From positions 1 to 64,000 of the forward strand of contig NZ_PYPS01000003.1 of the NCBI RefSeq assembly GCF_003027925.1: a stretch of 64,000 nt of DNA. Reading direction: 5' to 3'. The position numbers and the translations under genes are program-made. The notes below the pieces were generated by a model. The model was not told the DNA's origin. It ran no database searches and saw nothing but the letters and a program-made list of their open reading frames with translations. Shown piece by piece: positions 44,047 through 53,398 of this stretch. This DNA comes from Micromonospora sp. RP3T. GTDB lineage: Bacteria; Actinomycetota; Actinomycetes; Mycobacteriales; Micromonosporaceae. The stretch's first letter is position 1, and each line of letters starts with the position of its first letter.

Positions 44047-45510
44047 ATGACGGCAGGACAGGCGCACAGCCGGGTCGTCACCGGGGCGCGGGGCGCGGTG
44101 AGCGCGGCCCACCCGCTCGCGGTCTCCGCCGGCACCGGGGCGCTCGCCGACGGCGGCTCGGCCCTCGACGCCGCGGTCGCCGCCCAGGCCGTGATCTGCG
44201 TGCTGATGCCGCAGGCCGGCGGTCTCGGCGGTGACCTCATGGCGCTGGTCCGGCAGCCAGACGGCGTGGTCGTCGCGGTCAACGGCGCCGGCCGGGCCCC
44301 CCGCGCCCTGCGGCGCGCCGGCGCGGACGGCGGGGCGTCGGTGACCGTGCCCGGCCTGGTCGACGGCTGGGCGCGGGCGCATCGGCGCTGGGGCCGGCTG
44401 CCGCTGTCCCGGGTGCTGCGTCCGGCCGTGGAACTCGCCGAGCACGGGGTGCCGGTCGACGCCGCACTGGCCCGGGCGGTCGCGACGCACCGGCACCGCC
44501 TGGAGCGGGGCGGGGCGGCCGGCTGGCCGTTGCTCGACCTCGCCGCCGGCGACCGGTGGCGGCAACCGGAACTGGCGGCCCTGCTGTGCGACGTCGCCGA
44601 CCGGGGCCGGGAGGCGTTGCACGCCGGGCCGACCGCCGCCGCCGTCGTGGCCGCCGCCCGGCGGTACGGCGGCGAGCTGAGCGAGGCCGACCTGGCCGGG
44701 CACCAGACCGCCGTCGGCCCGGCGGTGGCCGTGGACTGGGCCGGCGGCCGGCTGCACGTGCAGCCCCCCTCGTCCCAGGGCGTCCTGCTGGCGATGGCAG
44801 CCCGCTGGCTGCACCGGCACCCGCCCGCGCCCGGCGAGGACCTGGACCACCTGCTGGTCGAGGTGACCGAGGCGGCCTTCCGGCACCGCGACGACTGCGC
44901 CCGCGGCGCGGCGCTGCTGGCCGAGCCGCTGAGCGTGGACCGGCAGCGGGCCCGCCGGCTGGGCGGGCCCCGGGCCTACCTGCACACCGCCGGGGTGGCC
45001 ACCGCCGACGCCGCCGGCCAGGTCGTCTCCTCCCTGGTCAGCGTCTTCGACGACTTCGGCTCCGGGGTGTACGTCCCGGAGGCCGGGCTGGTGCTCAACA
45101 ACCGCGCCGGCGGCTTCACCGGCGGCGCGAACGCGGCCGCGCCCGGGGCGTTGCCGGTGCACACTCTCGCCCCGGCGGTGGTCGAGCTGCCCGGCGCGGC
45201 GCTCGCGCTGGCCACCCCGGGCGCCGACGGGCAGGTGCAGACGCTGCTGCAGATCCTGGCCCGGATGCGGTACGCCGGCGCCGACCTCGCCTCGGCCGTG
45301 GCCGCGCCCCGGTGGCGCAGTCAGGGCGGCGAACTGCTGGTCGAGGACGACCACCCCGGGCGGGCCGGGTTGGCCGGCCGGGGACACGTCGTGCGGGACG
45401 TGTCCGCCGGTGACGAGGTGTTCGGCGCCGCGGTGGCCGCCGGCACCGGCGCGACCGGCCCCTTCGCGGCCGCCGACTGGCGGCGTCTCGTCTGGTCAGG
45501 AGTGGTGTGA
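44047..45510 (+). CDS. Gamma-glutamyltransferase family protein
   Basis: A 487-residue Ntn-hydrolase precursor. The maturation region HTAGVATADAAGQVVSSL aligns with the usual TTHxSVxDxxGxxVS, so the first Thr is the catalytic residue freed by autocleavage. FGSGVYVPEAGLVLNN follows, as in the family. No signal peptide is visible, so it is probably cytoplasmic. It may cleave a gamma-glutamyl or other amide in the substrate, together with the M20 peptidase that overlaps it by 4 bp. GGAGG ribosome site seven bases upstream. Confidence 0.88.
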   Translation: MTAGQAHSRVVTGARGAVSAAHPLAVSAGTGALADGGSALDAAVAAQAVICVLMPQAGGLGGDLMALVRQPDGVVVAVNGAGRAPRALRRAGADGGASVTVPGLVDGWARAHRRWGRLPLSRVLRPAVELAEHGVPVDAALARAVATHRHRLERGGAAGWPLLDLAAGDRWRQPELAALLCDVADRGREALHAGPTAAAVVAAARRYGGELSEADLAGHQTAVGPAVAVDWAGGRLHVQPPSSQGVLLAMAARWLHRHPPAPGEDLDHLLVEVTEAAFRHRDDCARGAALLAEPLSVDRQRARRLGGPRAYLHTAGVATADAAGQVVSSLVSVFDDFGSGVYVPEAGLVLNNRAGGFTGGANAAAPGALPVHTLAPAVVELPGAALALATPGADGQVQTLLQILARMRYAGADLASAVAAPRWRSQGGELLVEDDHPGRAGLAGRGHVVRDVSAGDEVFGAAVAAGTGATGPFAAADWRRLVWSGVV

Positions 45511-46745
45511 TGACAGGATTCCCGAGTCCCGACGAGGCTGCCGCGCTGCGCGTCCGGGCGCAGCGGCGACGCGCTGAGCTGGTCGACCTCTGCGCCGATC
45601 TGGTCGCCGCGCCGAGCGTCAACCCGCCCGGGGACACCCGCGCGGTCGCCGGGGTGGTCGCCGGGGCGCTGCGGGCGGCCGGGCTGACGCCCCGGCTGGA
45701 GCGGTGCGTCGACGCCATGCCGTCGGTGCTGGCCGAGCTCGACTCCGGCCGCCCGGGCCGGCACCTGGTGCTCAACGTGCACCTGGACACCATGCCGCCG
45801 GGCGACGAGTCGGCCTGGTCCGTGCCGGTGTGGGAGCTGACCCGGCGGGACGGCCGCCTGTACGGGCTCGGCATGGGCAACATGAAGGGTGCGGTCGCCG
45901 CCATGGTGCACGCCGTCCGGCTGCTGGCCGAGGAGCGGGCGCGCTGGTCCGGGCGGGTCACCTTCACGGCGGTCAGCGACGAGGTCGTCTTCGGTGACAA
46001 CGGGGCGGCGTTCCTGCTGCGTACCCATCCCGAGCTGGTCGCCGACGGGCTGCTGTGCGGGGAGGGGCCGGGCTTCCGGCGGTTGGCGCTGGGGGAGAAG
46101 GGCGTGCTCTGGCTGGCGGTCACCGCGACCGGCGAGGCCGGGCACTCCTCGGCGGTCCGGGCCGGCGCCTCGGCCTCGGCCCGGCTGGCCGAGGCGGTGC
46201 GGCGCATCGACGCGCTCACCGGGTCGGTGGGCCGGCTGCCGGCGGAACTCGCCGGGCTGGCGGGCACGGACGGGCTGGACAGCGGTCTGGAGCTGAGCGC
46301 GAACGTCGGCACCATGACCGCCGGCACCTTCGTCGGTCAGATCGCCACCACCGCCCGGGCCGAGGTCGACCTGCGGCTGCCGCCGGGGATCGGGCTGGCC
46401 GAGGCGGAGGAGGCGGTCCGCCGCGCGGTGGCCGACATCCCGACGGTCGAGGTGCGCCGGCTCAAGGGCTGGGACGCGAACTGGACCGGGCCGGACACCG
46501 ACCTGGTCCGCGCCTGGCGGGCCGCCTCGCACGAGGTCGGCGCCGGGGCGCCCCGGTACGCCATCCGGCTGCCGGCCAGCGACGCGAGCCGGTGGCGTCG
46601 GGAAGGGGTGCCAGCGCTCTGCTACGGACCGCAGCCCACCCTGTCGGCCGGGATCGACGACCACGCCGAGGAGGACGAGGTGGTGCGTTGCGTGTCGCTG
46701 TACGCGCTGGCGGCGCTGCGCTTCCTGGGCGGGGCCGCGCGCTGA
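45507..46745 (+). CDS. M20-family metallopeptidase (ArgE/DapE type)
   Basis: A 412-residue dinuclear-zinc amidohydrolase. It shows LNVHLDTMPPGDE (first His ligand and Asp), GLGMGNMKG (bridging Asp is Asn here), TAVSDEVVFGDNG (general base Glu region; one Glu replaced by Val) and a dimerisation domain near GEAGHSS. The usual 'D.KG' and 'EE' are altered to NMKG and DEV, so metal binding may differ or activity be changed. Overlaps the transferase gene by 4 bp. Confidence 0.85.
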   Translation: MMTGFPSPDEAAALRVRAQRRRAELVDLCADLVAAPSVNPPGDTRAVAGVVAGALRAAGLTPRLERCVDAMPSVLAELDSGRPGRHLVLNVHLDTMPPGDESAWSVPVWELTRRDGRLYGLGMGNMKGAVAAMVHAVRLLAEERARWSGRVTFTAVSDEVVFGDNGAAFLLRTHPELVADGLLCGEGPGFRRLALGEKGVLWLAVTATGEAGHSSAVRAGASASARLAEAVRRIDALTGSVGRLPAELAGLAGTDGLDSGLELSANVGTMTAGTFVGQIATTARAEVDLRLPPGIGLAEAEEAVRRAVADIPTVEVRRLKGWDANWTGPDTDLVRAWRAASHEVGAGAPRYAIRLPASDASRWRREGVPALCYGPQPTLSAGIDDHAEEDEVVRCVSLYALAALRFLGGAAR

Positions 46746-46786
46746 GTGCCGGAAACACGACCCGGTGTACGCGGGGGGATGCTGCC

Positions 46787-46805
46787 GAATAAGATATCAA
46801 CTATC
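46787..46805. promoter_or_regulatory. GATA box before the GntR gene
   Basis: GAATAAGATATCAACTATC lies 60 bp before the GntR start. GATA and TATC form a loose inverted repeat. Its ATAAGATAT core is also found, on the other strand, at 47667-47679. Likely autoregulatory operator or promoter. Confidence 0.5.
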
Positions 46806-46864
46806 GTGTGGTTCGGGAGGCGTCGATCCGTCGCTCGCCGTGCTCGTCCGTCGGAGGGAAGCTC

Positions 46865-47563
46865 ATGGCCGCAGTGCAGCCGAGGACCGGCGCCGCTGAG
46901 AACGGGTTGCCGGACGGCTTCGGCGGCTCGCTGCCGGCCCGCATCCACGAGCTGCTGGAGCAGGCCATCATCGAGGGCGTCTTCGCCCCCGGCACCCGGA
47001 TGCACGCGGACAAACTCGCCGCCCAGTACGGCGTCAGCCGGATTCCGGTCCGGGAGGCGCTGCGGTCGCTGCACGAGGCCGGCTGGGTCGACATCCGTCC
47101 CCGCTACGGCGTCTACGTCCGGGACCGCTCCGAGCGCGAGCTGCGGGAGCTCTTCGAGACACGGGCCGTGATCGAGTCCTCGATCGCCGGCTGGGCCGCC
47201 GAGCGTCGGTCCACCGACGACCTCGCCCGCCTGGACCGGGTCATCGAGGAGGGACGGCGGGCGGCCGGCGGCCAGGAACCCACCCGGCTCCTGGCGCTCA
47301 GTTCGGAGTTCTACGCGGCGTTGCGCCAGGCCGCCCACAACGAGGTGATGGCCGGGGTCTCGGCGGAGCTGGAGAAGCGGGCCCGGTTCTACTTCTCCAT
47401 GGTCGCCGCCGACCTGGGCGGTGACTGGGCGTCGAAGCAGGAGAAGCTGGCCGCGCTGGTGGCCGCGCAGGACGTCGCGGGCGCTGCGGCCGAGTCCCGG
47501 CGGCACATCGTGGAGACCGGCGAAGCCGTCGCCCGCCTGCTCGCCCACACCGAGCCGGCCTGA
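46865..47563 (+). CDS. GntR-family regulator (FadR/FCD type)
   Basis: A 232-residue repressor. N-terminal winged helix-turn-helix (RIHELLEQAIIEGVFAPGTR, QYGVSRIPVREALRSLHEAG) and a C-terminal all-helical FCD ligand domain with the metal-binding Asp/His pattern (ELRELFETRAVIESS, RRHIVETGEAV). ATG 46865 is chosen for its GGAGGG site; GTG 46808 would add 19 residues. It lies in the middle of the catabolic region and is the best candidate to control the surrounding operons. Confidence 0.9.
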   Translation: MAAVQPRTGAAENGLPDGFGGSLPARIHELLEQAIIEGVFAPGTRMHADKLAAQYGVSRIPVREALRSLHEAGWVDIRPRYGVYVRDRSERELRELFETRAVIESSIAGWAAERRSTDDLARLDRVIEEGRRAAGGQEPTRLLALSSEFYAALRQAAHNEVMAGVSAELEKRARFYFSMVAADLGGDWASKQEKLAALVAAQDVAGAAAESRRHIVETGEAVARLLAHTEPA

Positions 47564-47666
47564 TCGCGGCGGGCATCCCGGCGCGGGGTCGCCTGCTGCC
47601 CTGAGCTGGGCGGAGAGCCGGTGTCGGGGTAGCCTTCCGGGCTCTGGCCGACCACGCGGGAGTCGT

Positions 47667-47679
47667 GTATATCTTATCC
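47667..47679. promoter_or_regulatory. GATA box before the GH31 gene
   Basis: GTATATCTTATCC, read on the other strand as GGATAAGATATAC, matches the box before the GntR gene. It lies 40 bp upstream of the GH31 start. Confidence 0.5.
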
Positions 47680-47718
47680 AACTCCGCGAGTCGCGCGGAC
47701 CGGCCCGGCGGAGGCAGC

Positions 47719-50169
47719 ATGCCACGCACCTACGAACTCGCACCCTTCCTGGGTGAATCACTGCCCGTGGAGATCGTCGCGCGGGTGCACGGGGTGCGTC
47801 GCGACGGCGCCTCCCTCGTCCTCACCTGCGGCACCGACCGCTACGAGCCGATGCCGCAGGACTACTACGGCACCGTCGTGGAAACCGTCTTCGGCGCACC
47901 CGCGGCCGGGCGGGACGTCACCGTCCGGCTCGACTTCTGGCAGCCGGGCGTCATGCGGATGCGATACCAACCGACCGGCGAAGCGGCGGACACCCCGGGG
48001 GAGATGCTGGTCGGTGCCCCCGACCCGGACGTCGAGGTCGAGCTGCTCCGCACCGCGCACGGCCACCTGGCCCGCACCGCCGAGGTGGAGCTGGAGATCG
48101 TGGCCGAGCCGTGGCGGCTGGTGCTGCGCGACTGGTCGGGGCGGGTGCTCTGGGCGACCACGCCGGTCGACCTGCCCTCGTTCCGTCGACCCGAGCGGCA
48201 GTGGAACCCGGCGGAACAACGCTGGATCTTCCTGCACCGCTACGCCTACCCGCTCGGCAGCACGGTCGGCGGGCACCGGCGGGCCGCCTTCGGCTCCTTC
48301 TCGCTGCGCCACGACGAGCACATCTACGGGTTCGGCGAGAGCTTCGGGCGGCTGGACAAGGCCGGGACCTTCCAGCGGATGTGGCTGCAGGAGGCGTTCT
48401 CCAACGCCAGCCCGGCCGCGTACAAGCAGGTGCCGTGGCACCTGAGCAGCCGCGGCTACGGCATGTTCGTGCACACCGCGAACGCCACCGGCTACCACGT
48501 CGGCGACCTGGAGCACTCGGCGCTGTCGGTCACCGTCGAGGAGACCGACAGTCTGGACCTCTTCGTCATCGCCGGCCACGGCCCCAAGGAGATCCTGCCC
48601 CGTTACACGGCCCTCACCGGGCGCCCGGCGGTGCCGCCCCGGTGGACGTTCGGCCTCTGGATGTCCCGGATCAGCTACTCCAGCCAGGACGAGGTGGAGC
48701 GGGTCGCGGCCGACCTGCGCGCGCACCGGATCCCCTGCGACGTGCTGCACATCGACACCGGCTGGTTCGCCCGGGACTACACCTGTGACCTGACCTTCTC
48801 CGCCGAGCGGTTCCCGGACCCGGCGGGCATGTGCGCCCGCCTCGCGGAGCTGGGTTTCCGGGTGTCGCTGTGGCAGTGGCCCAACTACAACGTGGCCTCC
48901 CCGCTGTTCGACGAGGGGGTGGCCGGCGGCTATCTGGCCCGCCGGCCCAGCGGGCACACCTTCACCTACCCGGGCGGCTACGGCGAGGACGCCGGCTTCG
49001 TCGACTTCTCCAACCCCGAGGCCGTGCGCTGGTACCAGGAGAAACTCGCCGCCCTGTTCGACCTCGGCGTCGCGGCGATCAAGGTGGACTACGGGGAGGG
49101 CGCGCCGCCGGACGCGGTCTACGCCTCGGTGCCCAGCGCGGCCATGCACAACCTCTACCCGCTGCTCTACCAGAAGGCGGTGTGGGAGGCGACCGAGCGC
49201 GCGCGGGGCGAGGCGGTGCTCTGGGCCCGGGCCGGCTGGGCCGGTTCGCAGCGCTACCCGATCCACTGGTCGGGCGACGGGGTGGCCCGCTTCGAGGACC
49301 TGGCCTGCGTGCTGCGGGCGGCGCTGTCCATCGGGCTCTCCGGCTTCCCGTTCTACTCGCACGACATCGGGGGTTTCTCCGGCCTGCCCGACGCCGAGCT
49401 CTACGTCCGGTGGGCCCAGCTCGGGCTCTTCTCCTCGCACGCCCGGGCGCACGGCGTGCCACCCCGGGAGCCGTGGGAGTTCGGCGAGCGCGCCGAGGAG
49501 ATCGTCCGGGACCTGCTGGAGCTGCGGTACCGGCTGCTGCCGTACCTGTGGACCGAGGCCGAGCGGTGCGGGCGCACCAGCCTGCCGATGGTGCGGGCGC
49601 TGGTCGTGGAGTGGCCCGACGACCCGGTGGCGCACCGGGTGGACGACGCCTACCTCCTCGGCGACCGGCTGCTGGTGGCGCCGGTGCTGGAGTCGGGGGC
49701 GGTGTCGCGCCGGGTCTACCTGCCGGCCGGCTGTTGGATCGACTGGTGGACCGGGCAGCGCCACGAGGGGGAGCGGTGGGTGGTGGCCGACGCTCCGCTG
49801 GAGCGGATTCCGCTGTTCCTGCGCGGCGGTACGGCGCTGCCGCTCGCCCCGGCCGCCCAGCACGTCGGGGCGGTGCCGACGGACCGGCTGACGGTGGTCC
49901 TCGCCGCGGTCGAGCGGGACGGCGAGTACGAGGTCCGGCTCTCCGACGGCTCGTCGGTGGAGCTGCGCTGGTCGGTGGGGGACGGCGTGGTCCGGCTGCG
50001 CCGCGCGGGCGCGCCGGTGCGTCTGGAGGTCGTCCTGCTCGCGGTCGGGCTCGGTCCCGCGCCCCGGGCGGTCGCCGGTGACGAGGAGCTGCCGGTGGAC
50101 CGGGTGCCCGGTGGTCTGGTGGTGGCGGCCGGAGATTTCACCGACATCACGATTCAGCCAGGTCATTGA
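47719..50169 (+). CDS. GH31 glycoside hydrolase (alpha-xylosidase/alpha-glucosidase type)
   Basis: An 816-residue retaining glycosidase. An N-terminal beta-sandwich (YGFGESFGRLDKAG) is followed by the catalytic barrel with FGLWMSRISY, HIDTGWF, the nucleophile motif IKVDYGEGAP and the acid/base motif HWSGD, then SHDIGGFSG. The length fits YicI-type alpha-xylosidases. No signal peptide: it acts on imported sugars. ATG 47719 has GGAGG nine bases upstream. It precedes the ABC importer. Confidence 0.93.
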   Translation: MPRTYELAPFLGESLPVEIVARVHGVRRDGASLVLTCGTDRYEPMPQDYYGTVVETVFGAPAAGRDVTVRLDFWQPGVMRMRYQPTGEAADTPGEMLVGAPDPDVEVELLRTAHGHLARTAEVELEIVAEPWRLVLRDWSGRVLWATTPVDLPSFRRPERQWNPAEQRWIFLHRYAYPLGSTVGGHRRAAFGSFSLRHDEHIYGFGESFGRLDKAGTFQRMWLQEAFSNASPAAYKQVPWHLSSRGYGMFVHTANATGYHVGDLEHSALSVTVEETDSLDLFVIAGHGPKEILPRYTALTGRPAVPPRWTFGLWMSRISYSSQDEVERVAADLRAHRIPCDVLHIDTGWFARDYTCDLTFSAERFPDPAGMCARLAELGFRVSLWQWPNYNVASPLFDEGVAGGYLARRPSGHTFTYPGGYGEDAGFVDFSNPEAVRWYQEKLAALFDLGVAAIKVDYGEGAPPDAVYASVPSAAMHNLYPLLYQKAVWEATERARGEAVLWARAGWAGSQRYPIHWSGDGVARFEDLACVLRAALSIGLSGFPFYSHDIGGFSGLPDAELYVRWAQLGLFSSHARAHGVPPREPWEFGERAEEIVRDLLELRYRLLPYLWTEAERCGRTSLPMVRALVVEWPDDPVAHRVDDAYLLGDRLLVAPVLESGAVSRRVYLPAGCWIDWWTGQRHEGERWVVADAPLERIPLFLRGGTALPLAPAAQHVGAVPTDRLTVVLAAVERDGEYEVRLSDGSSVELRWSVGDGVVRLRRAGAPVRLEVVLLAVGLGPAPRAVAGDEELPVDRVPGGLVVAAGDFTDITIQPGH

Positions 50170-50185
50170 CGTGGCCCGGATCACT

Positions 50186-50212
50186 GTAGAAGATATCTTG
50201 TATATAAAATCA
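50186..50212. promoter_or_regulatory. GATA box before the ABC importer
   Basis: A perfect 10-bp palindrome AAGATATCTT (50190-50199) followed by GTATATAAAATC, directly upstream of the solute-binding protein gene. The most symmetric of the six boxes; probably operator and -10 region. Confidence 0.55.
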
Positions 50213-50235
50213 TTTTTTCCCTCCCGGGAGGTCCC

Positions 50236-51483
50236 ATGCTCCGCCCTCGCACAGCCCGCGCCGCGACACTCGCCGCCGCTGTCTCCCTGTCCCTCGCCCT
50301 GACCGGCTGTGGCGGCGGCGGTACGACGCAGGCCGGCGCGGACGGTGGCGCGATGACCGGTGAGCTCGTCGTCTGGCACTACTACGACGAGGGCTCCGGC
50401 GGGCTCCAGCCCTTCGTCAAGACCTGGGAGGAGCGCTTCGAGAAGGCGAACCCCGAGGTGGACGTCAAGTTCGAGTACGTGCCCTACGACCAGATGGCCA
50501 GCAAGGTCATCTCCGCCGCCGCCGCCGGCAAGACCGCCGACGTCATCATGACCGCCGCCCCCTGGGTGCCCGAGATGGTCAAGGCCGGCGCGGTGCAGCA
50601 GATCGGTGACAAGTGGGACGCGTTTCCGGAGAAGGGACTCTTCCCGGAGAAGGTGGAGGAGGGCGGCATCCTTCAGGGCAAGCGCTACGCCGTCCAGTCG
50701 TTCGCCAACATCGAGGGCGTCTACTACAACAAGACCATCCTGGACAAGATCGGCGCCTCCGTGCCGACCAACCTCGACGAGCTGGAAGCCGCCATGGCCA
50801 AGGCGGCCGCGGCGGGCTACACGCCGTTCACCACCGCCGCGCCCACCGGGGCCGGCGGCGAGTTCAGTGCCGTACCGTGGCTGGTCAGCGCCGGGTGGAG
50901 CTACACCGACGCCGACGCGGCCAGCGGCAAGCAGACGCTTGAGCGGATCCAGACCTGGCGCGACCGCAAGTGGCTCTCGCCGAATGACGCCAGCGGCTTC
51001 AACGCCGGCAAGAACTTCACCACCGGCCGGTACGCCTTCGCCCAGGAGGGCAACTGGATGCTCGGCGCGTTCAAGAAGGACCTGAAGTTCGAGTGGGGCG
51101 TGGCCCCGCTCGCCGGACACGACAAGGCGCTCATCGGCGGCGAGTCGCTGACCATCGGCGGGAAGACGGAGAAGCCGGCGCTGGCCTGGAAGTTCATCCA
51201 GGACACCTTCCTGTCCGCGCAGGGTGGCATCGACGCCGCCGAGGCCGGCTCCGTCCCGCTGCGCAGCGACGTCGCCAGCCAGGACGTGGTCACCAAGGAC
51301 GTGAACCTCACCGCCTTCACGAAGATCGCCGCCGCCTCGATCGCCGCCCCGACGGTGCCGAACACCGGCAAGGTCTCCGACGTCATCGGCGGCGCCTGGA
51401 ACGAGCTGATCGCCGGCCGGATCGACGCCGACGCGGCGGCCGACCGGATCGCCAAGCAGGTTCCCCCGCTGCTCGCCGACTGA
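50236..51483 (+). CDS. Sugar ABC transporter solute-binding lipoprotein
   Basis: A 415-residue extracellular binding protein. The signal peptide ends in the lipobox LTGC (Cys about 25), followed by a Gly-rich linker and the family 1 binding fold (LVVWHYYDEGSG, KADVIMTAAPWV-like region, YAVQSFANIEGVYYNKTIL). It is the first gene of a three-gene importer lacking its own ATPase, as usual for actinomycete CUT1 systems that share one ATPase. Probably imports the oligosaccharide or glycoside cleaved by the GH31 and GH13 enzymes. Confidence 0.93.
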   Translation: MLRPRTARAATLAAAVSLSLALTGCGGGGTTQAGADGGAMTGELVVWHYYDEGSGGLQPFVKTWEERFEKANPEVDVKFEYVPYDQMASKVISAAAAGKTADVIMTAAPWVPEMVKAGAVQQIGDKWDAFPEKGLFPEKVEEGGILQGKRYAVQSFANIEGVYYNKTILDKIGASVPTNLDELEAAMAKAAAAGYTPFTTAAPTGAGGEFSAVPWLVSAGWSYTDADAASGKQTLERIQTWRDRKWLSPNDASGFNAGKNFTTGRYAFAQEGNWMLGAFKKDLKFEWGVAPLAGHDKALIGGESLTIGGKTEKPALAWKFIQDTFLSAQGGIDAAEAGSVPLRSDVASQDVVTKDVNLTAFTKIAAASIAAPTVPNTGKVSDVIGGAWNELIAGRIDADAAADRIAKQVPPLLAD

Positions 51484-51533
51484 CCCCGCCGTCCGCGCTC
51501 GTCCGGCACTGAAAATCTCTGGAGGCAACGGAC

Positions 51534-52496
51534 ATGACCGTCCCCCTCGCGGAAAGGAGCGGGCCGCTGGCGGCCGGCGACGCGCGACGCGTCACCGGCC
51601 GCCCCGCCGCGCGGCGGCGGGTCCCGTCCGGCCGGCTGCTCTTCGCCCTGCCCGCGTTCGCGTTCCTGATCGTCTTCTTCGTCTATCCACTGGGGCTGCT
51701 GATCGACACCTCGGTCCGGGAGGTCTCGCTCGGCAGTGCCGCCAACCCCGGCAACCCGGTGGTCGGCGCGGAGAACTACCGGACCGTGCTGGCCGAGGCG
51801 GCCTTCCGCGAGGCGGTGCCGCGGACCCTGATCTTCCTGGTCGGGTCCGTGGCGCTGCAACTGGTTCTGGGACTCTGCGTCGCCCTGGTGCTCAACGAGC
51901 GGTTCCGCGGCATCGCCGTACCCCGGTTCCTGATCTACTTCGTCTGGCTGCTGCCCCCGGTGGTCAGCGGCGCGGTCTGGAAGTACGCCCTGGACGGCAC
52001 CGAGCAGGGCGCGGTCAACGACGCCCTGCTCGCTCTCGGCCTGGTCGACTCGCCGGTGCTGTTCCTGACCCGGCCGGGGGTGGCGTTGGCGGCCATCACG
52101 ATGGTGACCGCCTGGGCCGGGGTGCCGTTCGTGGCCATCGTGCTGACCGCCGCGCTCAAGGACGTGCCCGGTGAGCTCTACGAGGCCGCCCGGGTCGACG
52201 GGTGCAGCCCGTGGCACCGGTTCCGGTGGGTGACGTTGCCGTCGATCGCCCCGACCCTGAGCATCCTCGGCACGCTGCTGCTGATCTACAGCTTCAAGGC
52301 GTTCGACTACATCTTCGTGCTCACCCAGGGCGGCCCGGGCACCTCCACCAGCACGGTGCCCTACCTGGCATACCTGTACTCGTTCGCCCAGTTCGACTTC
52401 GGGCTCGGCTCCGCCGTCGGGGTGGTCTCCGTACTCACGGCGCTGGTCTTCGCCGTCCCCTACCTGCTCCAGGTGCGCAAGGAGGAACAGTCGTGA
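51534..52496 (+). CDS. Sugar ABC transporter permease (MalF-like)
   Basis: A 320-residue inner-membrane permease with six hydrophobic segments and the ATPase-docking EAA loop (YEAARVDGCSPWHRFRWVTL). 50 bp after the lipoprotein gene, with GGAGG upstream of ATG 51534. Forms a heterodimer with the next gene's product. Confidence 0.94.
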   Translation: MTVPLAERSGPLAAGDARRVTGRPAARRRVPSGRLLFALPAFAFLIVFFVYPLGLLIDTSVREVSLGSAANPGNPVVGAENYRTVLAEAAFREAVPRTLIFLVGSVALQLVLGLCVALVLNERFRGIAVPRFLIYFVWLLPPVVSGAVWKYALDGTEQGAVNDALLALGLVDSPVLFLTRPGVALAAITMVTAWAGVPFVAIVLTAALKDVPGELYEAARVDGCSPWHRFRWVTLPSIAPTLSILGTLLLIYSFKAFDYIFVLTQGGPGTSTSTVPYLAYLYSFAQFDFGLGSAVGVVSVLTALVFAVPYLLQVRKEEQS

Positions 52497-53350
52497 GCGT
52501 CGCCGAATCCGCCCCGCCCGGCCGCGGCATCCACTCCGAGGGGCGCGGCTGGCGCCGGCTGGGGCTGGTGTTCCTGGTGCTGATCACGCTCGCCTACGGG
52601 CTGCCGCTGCTGTGGATGGTGGGCACCTCGCTCAAGCAGGCCGGTGACCTGGCCACCGACGGCTGGCTGCCGTCGCACCCGACGATGGCCGCGTACCGGT
52701 CCTTCTTCGCCACCGACTTCCTGCCGGCGCTGCGTAACTCGGTGGTGATCAGCGGCACCACCACGCTGCTGTCGCTGGCCCTGGCGGTGCCGGCGGCCTA
52801 CGGGCTGTCCCGCGTCCGGTCCCGGCTGATCGTGCCGGGGCTGGTGCTGCTGCTGGTGGTGCAGCTCATCCCGACCTCGGCGACCTTCATCCCGCTGTTC
52901 CGGCTGCTCGCCCAGCTCGGCCTGGTGAACAGCCAGTTCGGGGTCTCGTTGGCGCAGGCCACCCTCTTCGTGCCGTTCGCGGTGCTGATCCTGCGACCCG
53001 CCTTCAACTCGCTGCCGCCGGCGCTGGAGGAGGCGGCCAGCATCGACGGGGCCGGCCGACTGCGGTTCCTGGTGCGCATCGCGCTGCCCCTGCTGCGCAA
53101 CACGGTGCTGGTGACCGCCGCGATCGTGCTGGTCTCCTCCTGGGGTGAGCTGGTCTACTCGCTGACCTTCCTGCTGGAGCAGGACAAGTACCCGCTCAGC
53201 GTCTACATCGCCCAGTCCGTCGGCCGGTTCAACAACACGTGGAACCTGCTGATGAGCGTGGCGGTGCTGGCGAGCCTGCCGGTGCTGCTGGTGGTGCTGG
53301 CCGCCCAGCGCCGGCTCCGCGACGGGGTGACCCTCGGCGCGGTGAAGTAG
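52493..53350 (+). CDS. Sugar ABC transporter permease (MalG-like)
   Basis: A 285-residue permease with six membrane segments and the EAA loop EEAASIDGAGRLRFLVRIAL. GTG 52493 overlaps the MalF-like stop by 4 bp; a longer in-frame upstream extension is a shadow. Last gene of the importer operon, followed by a strong hairpin. Confidence 0.94.
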   Translation: MSVAESAPPGRGIHSEGRGWRRLGLVFLVLITLAYGLPLLWMVGTSLKQAGDLATDGWLPSHPTMAAYRSFFATDFLPALRNSVVISGTTTLLSLALAVPAAYGLSRVRSRLIVPGLVLLLVVQLIPTSATFIPLFRLLAQLGLVNSQFGVSLAQATLFVPFAVLILRPAFNSLPPALEEAASIDGAGRLRFLVRIALPLLRNTVLVTAAIVLVSSWGELVYSLTFLLEQDKYPLSVYIAQSVGRFNNTWNLLMSVAVLASLPVLLVVLAAQRRLRDGVTLGAVK

Positions 53351-53355
53351 CGCCC

Positions 53356-53393
53356 GTGGCGCCGGGCCGGCCCGCGGGTCGGCCCGGCGCCAC
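53356..53393. terminator. Bidirectional terminator hairpin
   Basis: A perfect 14-bp stem: GTGGCGCCGGGCCG (53356-53369) pairs with CGGCCCGGCGCCAC (53380-53393) around a 10-nt loop. It fills the 48-bp gap between the convergent stops of the permease and dioxygenase genes. Confidence 0.85.
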
Positions 53394-53398
53394 GCGCC

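Noticed and set aside
47758..51528. 1256-aa minus-strand open frame opposite GH31 and the ABC lipoprotein gene
   Set aside because: Antisense shadow of two well-supported genes with no domain of its own.
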